Shown: positions 15,614 through 22,351 of the stretch, one piece after another
Layout of the letters: the number at the start of each line of letters is the position of its first letter
Numbering within the stretch: position 1 is the stretch's first letter
The notes under the pieces: model-generated
The model's database searches: none
Told to the model about the DNA's origin: nothing
The model's input: the letters and a program-made list of their open reading frames with translations, nothing else
Source of the DNA: a bacterium
GTDB taxonomy: Bacteria > Bacillota_I > Bacilli_A > RF39 > UBA660
DNA: 56,229 nt
Assembly (NCBI GenBank): GCA_029099845.1
Contig: JAQXOT010000020.1
Coordinates: 1-56,229, forward strand
Direction of reading: 5' to 3'
Program-made: the position numbers and the translations under genes

Positions 15614-16900
15614 TTATTTGTTGGCTTCTTTTAATAATTCAATTGTTTTACGCATTTCTAAGTCATATTGAATCATTTCTAATCCACCAAATTGTGCTAG
15701 GAATTGTTCTTTTTCCATACCATATTGTTCAGCTAATTTACTTGCTTCTTGATCTGCTTCTTCGGTTGTTACTTCAATTTTTTCAAGATTCATGATTTCT
15801 TCTAGCATTAAACGATATAAAACGTTAGCATAAGCTTCTTTTTCAAGTTGAGCTTTTAAATCTTCTTCTTTAGTATTAGTAAACTTATAATATAAATCTA
15901 AAGATATTCCTTGCATTTTCATTTGTTCTTCAAATCTACCTAATAGACGATTAACTTCTTCTTCAACCATTTCTTCTGGAATATCAACTTCAACATTCTT
16001 TGATACTTCTTCTAAGATTTTATCAATGTAATTGTTTTCAGCATCCATTTCTTTTTGAGCTTTAATTGAGTTTTTAATTTCTTCTTTTAAAGTCTCTTCA
16101 GAATTTACGCCTTCCATACCTAAATCTTCAAAAAAGTCTTCATCTAGTTCTCGAGCTTGTTTTTGTTTAATTTCATTTACTTTAACTTTAAATATTACAT
16201 TAGCACCAGCTAAATCTTTAGCACCATAATCTTCTGGGAAAGTTAAATTTAAGTCCTTTTCTTCCCCTACTTTCATGCCAATAACTTGTTCTTCAAAACC
16301 TGGTATAAATGTATTTGAACCAATTTCTAGTGAATAATTTTCTCCTTTTCCACCATCAAAAGCAACACCATCTTTGAAACCTTCAAAATCAATAATGGCA
16401 ATATCACCATTTTCTACAGCACCGTCTTCTTTTGTTACTAATTCAGTATATTTTTCTAATAAATGTCCAAGTTCATGTTCAATTTCTTCAGCTGTTACTT
16501 CAACTGTTTCTGGTTGAATATTTAAACCCTTATATTTATTAACTTTAACTTCTGGTTTAGTGATGATAGTAAATTTAAATTCTACACCATCTTCTGCTAA
16601 ACTCTTTAAATCTACGCTTGGTTGTACTACTGGAATTAATTTTGAATCTTCCATAGCTTTAACGTAAGCAGCTTGTAAAACAGCATCAGCGGCATCAATA
16701 AATAAAGATTCTTTACCAAAACGTTTTTCATAAACATCTCTTGGTACCTTTCCAGGACGGAATCCATCTACTTTAACAGTCTTTTGCTTTTTAATAAAGG
16801 CTTTATCGATAGCATCAATCCATTCTTTTCCTTCTATTTTAATTACAACTTCATGAACATTTTTGTTTGTTGTTTCTTTTGTTTGTTTTTCTTTTGCCAT
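15614..16900 (-). CDS. tig: Trigger factor (ribosome-associated chaperone)
   Basis: A 428-residue trigger factor. The ribosome-binding domain carries the signature GFRPGKVPRDVYEKRFG at about residues 47-63. The central FKBP-type prolyl isomerase domain (about 155-240) has DFEGFKDGVAFDGG and FIPGFEEQVIGM. The C-terminal part is the long helical chaperone cradle. It binds nascent chains at the ribosome exit tunnel. The ATG follows GGAGG. It has its own promoter and terminator, so it is monocistronic. Confidence 0.96.
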   Translation of the reverse strand: MAKEKQTKETTNKNVHEVVIKIEGKEWIDAIDKAFIKKQKTVKVDGFRPGKVPRDVYEKRFGKESLFIDAADAVLQAAYVKAMEDSKLIPVVQPSVDLKSLAEDGVEFKFTIITKPEVKVNKYKGLNIQPETVEVTAEEIEHELGHLLEKYTELVTKEDGAVENGDIAIIDFEGFKDGVAFDGGKGENYSLEIGSNTFIPGFEEQVIGMKVGEEKDLNLTFPEDYGAKDLAGANVIFKVKVNEIKQKQARELDEDFFEDLGMEGVNSEETLKEEIKNSIKAQKEMDAENNYIDKILEEVSKNVEVDIPEEMVEEEVNRLLGRFEEQMKMQGISLDLYYKFTNTKEEDLKAQLEKEAYANVLYRLMLEEIMNLEKIEVTTEEADQEASKLAEQYGMEKEQFLAQFGGLEMIQYDLEMRKTIELLKEANK

Positions 16901-16922
16901 TTATATCCCTCCAACGACTAAT

Positions 16923-16951
16923 ATTATATCTTATAATCTCTTTTTAGACAA
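16923..16951 (-). promoter_or_regulatory. Promoter of tig
   Basis: Minus strand: -35 TTGTCT (16946-16951), 17-bp spacer, -10 TATAAT (16923-16928). It is divergent from the trpS promoter. Confidence 0.72.
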
Positions 16952-17004
16952 CCTTTTTTCAATTAATTTAGTTGATACTACTAATAGTGGCAATACTTTT
17001 TTAT

Positions 17005-17032
17005 TTGTATTTAAAGGTTTTTGTGTTAAAAT
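17005..17032 (+). promoter_or_regulatory. Promoter of trpS
   Basis: TTGTAT (17005-17010), 16-bp spacer, TAAAAT (17027-17032) with an upstream TG, i.e. an extended -10. Transcription would begin near 17039, leaving a leader of about 14 nt: no room for a T-box or other riboswitch. Confidence 0.6.
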
Positions 17033-17052
17033 ACATGTTAGGAGTGATTTTT

Positions 17053-18057
17053 ATGGGTAAAACTATTTTGACTGGTCTTAGGCCTACTGGTAATTTGCAT
17101 TTGGGGCATTATTTTGGGGCGGCTAGTAATTGGGTTAAATTACAGGATGATTATGATTTTTATTTGGAAATTGCTGATGTTCAGGCTTTAACTGATAATT
17201 TTGATAATCCAGATAAAGTAAGAAAGAATGTTTATGAAATTACAATGGATTTATTATCAATTGGTATTGATCCTAATAAAGTTAATTTTTTTATTCAGTC
17301 TAAGGTACCGGAAATTGCGGAACTTACTGTCTTCTTTTCAAATCTTGTGACAGTTGCTAGATTACAAAGAAATCCGACAGTTAAAAGTGAAATGGCACAA
17401 AAAAAAGACTTGTTTGGTAACAATGGCGAAAGTATTACCTATGGTTTTTTAGGTTATCCAGTATCACAGGCAGCAGATATTACTGCTTTTGATGGAGAAC
17501 TTGTTCCAGTTGGTGATGATCAATTACCACTGCTTGAACAATGCCGAGAAATCGTTCGTAAGTTTAATTCAATTTATGGAGAGACATTTAAGGAGCCAGA
17601 ACAAATTTTAAGTGATGCGACTAGAGTTAAAGGTCTTGATGGCAATGAAAAAATGGGTAAAAGTTTAGGCAATGCTATTTACTTAGTTGATGATGATGAG
17701 ACTATTAGAAAAAAGATTATGGGAGCGGTTACAGATCCAAATAAGATAAAAAAAGATGATCCTGCTAATCCAGATGTTTGTATGGTTTATTATTATCATA
17801 AATTGGTTAATAATCCCAATAATGTAGAAACTATATGTGCAGAGTGTAAAAAAGGTTGCCGTGGTTGTGTACAATGTAAGGGAGCATTAATAGAAAAACT
17901 AAGAGAATTTTTAACGCCTATTAGAGAAAAAAGAAAATATTACGAAGATAATCCACAATTAGTTCAAAAAATTTTGGATGAAGGTACTGTTAAAGCTCAA
18001 AAGAGAGCTACCGAGCAAATGAAAAAAGTACGAAAAGCAATGAAAATAGACTACTAA
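17053..18057 (+). CDS. trpS: Tryptophanyl-tRNA synthetase with Cys cluster motif
   Basis: A 334-residue class I synthetase: HLGH at 17-20 (HIGH), KMGKS at 200-204 (KMSKS), and the TrpRS pattern TGLRPTGNLHLGHYFG at the start. Cysteines at 243, 265, 272 and 275 give C-x21-C-x6-C-x2-C, one residue from the C-x22-C-x6-C-x2-C ligand set of the [4Fe-4S] cluster in Thermotoga maritima TrpRS; two more cysteines (262, 269) lie between. The start at 17053 follows AGGAGTGA; the frame extends upstream through the promoter and is rejected. The yjbA gene lies convergent, another B. subtilis-like neighbour. Confidence 0.96.
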   Translation: MGKTILTGLRPTGNLHLGHYFGAASNWVKLQDDYDFYLEIADVQALTDNFDNPDKVRKNVYEITMDLLSIGIDPNKVNFFIQSKVPEIAELTVFFSNLVTVARLQRNPTVKSEMAQKKDLFGNNGESITYGFLGYPVSQAADITAFDGELVPVGDDQLPLLEQCREIVRKFNSIYGETFKEPEQILSDATRVKGLDGNEKMGKSLGNAIYLVDDDETIRKKIMGAVTDPNKIKKDDPANPDVCMVYYYHKLVNNPNNVETICAECKKGCRGCVQCKGALIEKLREFLTPIREKRKYYEDNPQLVQKILDEGTVKAQKRATEQMKKVRKAMKIDY

Positions 18058-18076
18058 TAAGTAGTTTATTTTTTTA
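18048..18076 (+). terminator. Terminator of trpS
   Basis: ACTACT (18050-18055) / AGTAGT (18060-18065) with loop AATA, extended by weaker outer pairs, followed by TTATTTTTTT. The stem contains the last codons and stop of trpS. Confidence 0.75.
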
Positions 18077-18710
18077 TGTATGTTAAACGAATTATTTCAT
18101 ATAATTCATTATGCTTAATATTATAATTGTTTTTAATATTATCAATTAATCTAGTTATTTTTTTTAAATAACTTAAATTATCTTTGGGAAAAATTTCTTC
18201 ATATATGTAATTTAATTTAGCTTGATTTTTATTTTTAGAAAGATATTCTAACTCTTTTAATAAATAATTTTTTTTAAAGTTTTCTTTTCTAGTTAAGTAG
18301 TAATTTATTTCATATGGCCTTATAATTTTATATTTTAAAGTAGTTTCTTCTAAGTCATAAGATGTTTCAACAATATCTTCTTCTTCATCTAAAAGAAGGC
18401 CACTTCTTGCTATTAAAAGACCATTATTATCAAATTCTAGGGCTAATGCTTTATTTAAATCACATATTAAAAGAGCATATTTTATATTATTTTTAGGGTT
18501 ATATGTGATTGCTTGATTTTTTATTTCATGTAAAAATTCTTCTTCTAATGCAATTTGGTTTTGGCAAATATCTTGCATTTGTTCGGAAGAAATACGATAT
18601 ATTGGAATTTTTTTTATTTGTTCTATCGAATCATTTTCATTCCATTCATAAAATTCAACTAAGCGCTCACTATCTGTAAAATTAAGTAAAATGTCATATA
18701 TATAATTCAT
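18066..18710 (-). CDS. YjbA-like DUF3603 protein
   Basis: A 214-residue protein resembling B. subtilis YjbA (DUF3603): the N-terminal MNYIYDILLNF and FYEWNENDSIEQIKKIPIYRIS parallel the family's [22 protein letters not shown] stretch, and later ALLICDLNKALALEFDNNG matches the FVVTDGIGILAVD-type strand. YjbA adjoins trpS in B. subtilis, as here. Function is unknown. The ATG at 18710 is preferred (GGAAAGGAAAAAG upstream); the ten-residue longer frame has no better site. It overlaps the upstream small membrane gene by four bases. Confidence 0.75.
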   Translation of the reverse strand: MNYIYDILLNFTDSERLVEFYEWNENDSIEQIKKIPIYRISSEQMQDICQNQIALEEEFLHEIKNQAITYNPKNNIKYALLICDLNKALALEFDNNGLLIARSGLLLDEEEDIVETSYDLEETTLKYKIIRPYEINYYLTRKENFKKNYLLKELEYLSKNKNQAKLNYIYEEIFPKDNLSYLKKITRLIDNIKNNYNIKHNELYEIIRLTYIKK

Positions 18711-18970
18711 TTTCTTTTTCCTTTCCAAGTAAAAATACATAGTAGTTCAATAAAAAAACCAAGCAAAAATGAGATACATTCAGGTTTTTTTAGGATAAAT
18801 ATCAAGTATTCTTTTATAGTATATCCAAAAGGGAATAAATTAATATAAATAATTATATAAGTTAATCCTGTTACCATAAAAAAGAAGGATATTAACATTA
18901 TGATTATTTTAGTTATCATAGTAAAGTTTATGATATTTTTAGGTTTTATAGAAGGTTTATTAAATGACAA
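18707..18970 (-). CDS. Small hypothetical membrane protein upstream of yjbA
   Basis: Up to 87 residues with two hydrophobic helices (about residues 19-48 and 67-82) and a basic C-terminus (WKGKRK). The start is uncertain: a TTG at 18970 lies inside the U-tract of the rmuC terminator, and an ATG at 18919 would give 70 residues; neither has a clear SD. Its four-base overlap with yjbA suggests coupled translation. No family recognised. Confidence 0.5.
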   Translation of the reverse strand: MSFNKPSIKPKNIINFTMITKIIIMLISFFFMVTGLTYIIIYINLFPFGYTIKEYLIFILKKPECISFLLGFFIELLCIFTWKGKRK

Positions 18971-19003
18971 AAAACTAATTAAGAATTTACTTAATTAGTT
19001 TTT
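18969..19003 (-). terminator. Terminator of rmuC
   Basis: A 14-bp perfect stem AAAAACTAATTAAG (18970-18983) / CTTAATTAGTTTTT (18990-19003) with a six-base loop, flanked by A and T runs, so it could act in both directions. Confidence 0.85.
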
Positions 19004-19022
19004 AATTTAGTTATAATAAATT

Positions 19023-20123
19023 TTAGTCTTCAGTAGAGGTATTTGGTAGTTCTTTAATATCTTCAGCAATTAATTTGCTTACTTCTACTTTGTTGATTGT
19101 TTCAAATTTTTTAGTAATTTTATCAGTAGTTATAGAAACGTTTTCAACATCTTTATTAACGGTTTGGATGCTTCTAGCTAGTTTATCCCAGCGTTCTTTA
19201 TATCTAGCAAATTCTAAACCTAATTTATTTAATTCTTCATGTATGATAGATGTATATTTATCTCTTTCCATATTTTTAATAATCATTTCAATAACAGTTA
19301 ATGTAGAAATTAGGGTTGTTGGAGATGTAATCCATACTCTTTTCTTATAGGCATAATCAATAATATCTTGATGATAAGCATTTATTTCAGCAAAAATAGC
19401 TTCGGCTGGCAAAAAGAGAATAGCTTGATCGGCGGTTTCTCCAGGAATTATATATTTGCTACTTATAGCATCAATGTGTTTTTTCATATCTTGTTTAAAC
19501 ATCTTTTCATAGTTATCACGCATATCTTGGGTTAGCTTTTTATCAACCATTAACTGATAGTGCTCTAATGGAAATTTGGAATCTATGGCTATTGTCCCTA
19601 GGGGTTCTGGGGCAAAAACTACGGAATCAGCAATAACACCAGTACTTAGGGTATATTGAAGTTTAAAGATGTTATCATTTTTTTCACCAAAAACACTAGT
19701 TAAAATATGTTTTAAGTTTACTTCTCCAAAAATACCTCTAGTCTTTTTATCGGTTAAAATACTTTGAAGACTAACAATATCAGATGATAAGGTTTCTATT
19801 TTCTTTTGGGCTTCATCAATTTTAGATAAACGTTCAATAACGTTCATGAAAGTTTTATTAGTTTTTTCAAAGTTTTGGTCAAGTCTTTCATTTACTTTTT
19901 CGTTAATAGCAATCAAACGTCGTTCTAGTTGCTCGTTTAGACTAGTAAAGTCTTTATTTAAATTACGACTTAAATCATTTTTAAAATCACCCATTTCTTT
20001 AGTCATGCTTAGTTCAAGTTTTCCTAAACGTTCTGTTATATTGCTTTCATTAATATTTTTAAATAAAGAAATTATTCCTAAAATTATGTTTATTATTAGT
20101 AATAATATAATTATGTATTCCAT
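19023..20123 (-). CDS. rmuC: RmuC family DNA recombination protein
   Basis: A 366-residue RmuC: an N-terminal membrane helix (EYIIILLLIINIILGIISLF), a long coiled coil (residues about 25-125), then the conserved nuclease-like core with KTRGIFGEVNLKHIL, VIADSVVF, IAIDSKFPLEHYQ and ILFLPAEAIFAEI. RmuC limits inversions between short repeats in E. coli; the nuclease activity is inferred from fold. ATG at 20123 follows TAGGAGTGA and is chosen over a TTG 18 bases upstream. The TVP38-type gene lies just upstream and shares the transcript. Confidence 0.92.
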   Translation of the reverse strand: MEYIIILLLIINIILGIISLFKNINESNITERLGKLELSMTKEMGDFKNDLSRNLNKDFTSLNEQLERRLIAINEKVNERLDQNFEKTNKTFMNVIERLSKIDEAQKKIETLSSDIVSLQSILTDKKTRGIFGEVNLKHILTSVFGEKNDNIFKLQYTLSTGVIADSVVFAPEPLGTIAIDSKFPLEHYQLMVDKKLTQDMRDNYEKMFKQDMKKHIDAISSKYIIPGETADQAILFLPAEAIFAEINAYHQDIIDYAYKKRVWITSPTTLISTLTVIEMIIKNMERDKYTSIIHEELNKLGLEFARYKERWDKLARSIQTVNKDVENVSITTDKITKKFETINKVEVSKLIAEDIKELPNTSTED

Positions 20124-20133
20124 TGTATCACTC

Positions 20134-20712
20134 CTATTCAATATTTAATTTTCTACTTACTATTTTGGAAATTATATAGGCAAAAAGAATCATTAGAAAA
20201 ATAGCAATAATAGTTTTCAAATCATGCATACTTTCTATAAAGCTTTTGCCAATGTAGGCCCAAAAAGAAATCATAAATACTTTGCCTATTCCTATAGCGA
20301 CGAGGTATTTTTTTTTGCTCATTTTCGAAACACCCGCTAAGATATTTATAACAAACGATGGGGTAAAAGGCAATGTTATAATAGCAACTAGGCTTGGTAG
20401 AGATATTTTTTTAAATTTTTGGGTTCCACTTTCTACTTTCTCTTTAACTTTGGTTGGTAAGAATTTATGGGTATTTTTTTTCGATAAGTGATAAAAAATT
20501 AGGTAAGTTAAATAACAACCGGTGCAATTTGATAACCAAGAGATAAGAATGCCAAATAATAGACCATAGGCATTGGTTATTAAAGCGACCATTACACCTA
20601 ATGGCAATATTGGAAAAAATGATTCAAGAATAATCAAAATAATGCCAATTATCAAACCACCATTTATGATAAGTTCAGTACTATAATTTATGAATTCATT
20701 TATTACATTCAA
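20134..20712 (-). CDS. TVP38/DedA-type (VTT domain) membrane protein
   Basis: A 192-residue polytopic protein with four or five hydrophobic segments. Features of the VTT/SNARE-associated family are a re-entrant loop with ESFFPILPLGVMVALITNAYG (ESFFPILPLG visible near residues 31-40) and FTPSFVINILAGVSKMS, an F-x-PG-like motif partner. DedA-like proteins move undecaprenyl phosphate or other lipids across the membrane; for this COG1238-like subgroup the substrate is unknown. The start is TTG, four bases after GAGGGTGA. Confidence 0.8.
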   Translation of the reverse strand: MNVINEFINYSTELIINGGLIIGIILIILESFFPILPLGVMVALITNAYGLLFGILISWLSNCTGCYLTYLIFYHLSKKNTHKFLPTKVKEKVESGTQKFKKISLPSLVAIITLPFTPSFVINILAGVSKMSKKKYLVAIGIGKVFMISFWAYIGKSFIESMHDLKTIIAIFLMILFAYIISKIVSRKLNIE

Positions 20713-20731
20713 TATATCACCCTCTTGGTTA

Positions 20732-20760
20732 ATTGTAGTATAAATTTTCTTCTTTCACAA
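20732..20760 (-). promoter_or_regulatory. Promoter of the TVP38-rmuC unit
   Basis: Minus strand: -35 TTGTGA (20755-20760), 17-bp spacer, -10 TACAAT (20732-20737). Confidence 0.5.
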
Positions 20761-20773
20761 GATATATACAGAC

Positions 20774-20791
20774 AAAAAGCCCTATTTGGGC
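20774..20791 (-). terminator. Terminator overlapping the rhodanese stop codon
   Basis: GCCC (20779-20782) / GGGC (20788-20791) with a five-base loop, then five T on the minus strand. The hairpin includes the last sense codons and the stop of the small rhodanese gene. Confidence 0.65.
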
Positions 20792-21078
20792 ATTTTCATT
20801 TGATAAGAATTATAACCTCCATTAATACTGATTGTTTTATATCCTAGGCTATTTAACTTATTGGAGGCAGTTTGACTACTTATTCCATATTGACAGTATA
20901 TGTAGTAAAGTTCATTTTTATTAAGATAATATTCGGGATTAATTAAAAGATTGGTGTGGGGAATATTTTTAGCGGTTGGAATATGGCCTAAATCATATTG
21001 TGCTTTTTGTCTAATATCAATGATATTTAGTTTATTTTTTCTTTTTTCTTCTAAGAAGGCAGTTATATCAATATTCAA
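20782..21078 (-). CDS. Single-domain rhodanese-like protein
   Basis: A 98-residue rhodanese domain: NIIDIRQKAQYDLGHIPTAKNIPH (split: NIIDIRQKAQYD and LGHIPTAKNIPH) and the active-site loop YCQYGISSQTASNKL with the catalytic cysteine at about residue 63. Such small PspE/YqhL-type proteins shuttle persulfide sulfur. The gene is too short to be the tRNA hydroxylase TrhO. It lies between the end of the secretion island and the TVP38 gene, as its own unit. Confidence 0.88.
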   Translation of the reverse strand: MNIDITAFLEEKRKNKLNIIDIRQKAQYDLGHIPTAKNIPHTNLLINPEYYLNKNELYYIYCQYGISSQTASNKLNSLGYKTISINGGYNSYQMKMPK

Positions 21079-21104
21079 AATATCACCTCTATTTTATTAG
21101 ATGC

Positions 21105-21134
21105 AAAAAAAGAATCTATAGTAATTATAGATTC
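21105..21134 (-). terminator. Terminator closing the secretion island
   Basis: A 9-bp perfect stem GAATCTATA (21112-21120) / TATAGATTC (21126-21134) with loop GTAAT, followed on the minus strand by seven T. It follows the last island gene by a few bases. Confidence 0.88.
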
Positions 21135-21146
21135 CTATTGGTAATT

Positions 21147-22334
21147 TTATTTTACAATATAAGGATCAGTTTCTGTTCCAGAGCCTCCGCTTATCACAAC
21201 AGTTGGATTTAATTTAATTACTGGTCTTACATTATAATAATCGCCTGTTTGAGAAGATTTTATTTCTCCTTTTACAGATATAGAATATGCTCGATCTGTT
21301 GTATTAGTAACTGGTGTTGCCAACCACCAAGCAAAATTCTTTACTAGATAATTGTAGTTTTGACAAGTTAAGCTTTCGGCAGTTATACATTTTGGATCAA
21401 CACTGGCATTAATATAGTCTGAAACGGTTAATAAAGAAAGTTTTTGATTTTCAGACTTGGTTTTGCATTCGATTTCATTAGTATTAGTTTTTGAGTTAGT
21501 TGCTCTACTGCCAACACAAGCATCATAAGATATTAATTTGGCTTTATCGTTTGTACTTAAGAAAATTTCGGATTCTTTAGTAGTATCATATAAAGTTTCA
21601 AGATATTCTTTAATTCTACTTGTAGCATAATTATTTAGACCAACGTTATATCCGATAGTATCATTATAGCGATTATCCCAAGCTTGTGTATACCCAGTTT
21701 GAGTATCTTTTATTAAGACTACGTTATTAGATGAATCAATTTTAACAATACGCCAAACAGCTTTTTCTAGTTGGACATAGTTATTAACTTTTTCACCACG
21801 GAAAACTTTTTCACCATTTAAGCTATATAGACCATAACCACTGTCAGTTATTGGTGAATCAGCTAAAACTTTGGTATATAGTGGCGTACTACTGTAACTA
21901 TCCCCGCAATCTAGGGTTGGCGTATAAACATACTCAGCATCAACTTTTGCGACTACAACTTTACCAGTACAACTATTACTGTTATAAGTTGACAAGTCAT
22001 TCATTTTGCCAGCAGCTACTAAATTAGCAACTGGTACTTCAACGATTCTAGTTTCAGCAATGGTAGATATAGAAGGATTTTCAGCAAGATATTCTTTGGT
22101 AGCTTTTATCATTATTTCTTCTATTTCTTCATAAGAGTAGCTTTTGTTAGTAAATTTAGAACTAATAGATAATACTAAGATTAATATTAGTATACCTGCA
22201 CCAATCACGATAGTAAGCTTTATAATTAACTTTTTTAAATCATCAGAGTTAGAACTGCTTTTAGAAGTATCTTCTTCCATGTCATCTTCTATATCAAAAT
22301 CGTTTACTTTTCCTTTTTTTAAATTATCACTCAT
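21147..22334 (-). CDS. Membrane-anchored surface protein with DUF6273-like module
   Basis: A 395-residue protein: an acidic cytoplasmic tail (residues 1-30), one membrane helix (about 33-55), then an external part. Residues about 165-395 form a module that begins NNYVQLEKAVWRIVKID, contains WWLATPV and ends VRPVIKLNP...ISGGSGTETDPYIVK. It resembles DUF6273-type (FGE/C-type-lectin-like) domains. The 600-residue protein at the other end of the island holds two copies of the same module. Cysteines (for example SNSCTGKVV, LDCGDS) may form disulfides. As the final island gene it could be an exposed component or effector; the function is not known. Confidence 0.75.
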   Translation of the reverse strand: MSDNLKKGKVNDFDIEDDMEEDTSKSSSNSDDLKKLIIKLTIVIGAGILILILVLSISSKFTNKSYSYEEIEEIMIKATKEYLAENPSISTIAETRIVEVPVANLVAAGKMNDLSTYNSNSCTGKVVVAKVDAEYVYTPTLDCGDSYSSTPLYTKVLADSPITDSGYGLYSLNGEKVFRGEKVNNYVQLEKAVWRIVKIDSSNNVVLIKDTQTGYTQAWDNRYNDTIGYNVGLNNYATSRIKEYLETLYDTTKESEIFLSTNDKAKLISYDACVGSRATNSKTNTNEIECKTKSENQKLSLLTVSDYINASVDPKCITAESLTCQNYNYLVKNFAWWLATPVTNTTDRAYSISVKGEIKSSQTGDYYNVRPVIKLNPTVVISGGSGTETDPYIVK

Positions 22335-22351
22335 AATCTTCTCTCCTTTTA

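Noticed and set aside
16972-17052. N-terminal extension of TrpRS
   Set aside because: The extension runs through the promoter and lacks an SD; TrpRS homology begins at MGKTILTGLRPTG.
17005-17052. T-box leader for trpS
   Set aside because: The gap between promoter and start codon is only about 14-20 bases of transcript.
20782-21078. Rhodanese as the oxygen-dependent tRNA hydroxylase TrhO
   Set aside because: Only one 98-residue rhodanese domain; TrhO is about three times longer with extra domains.
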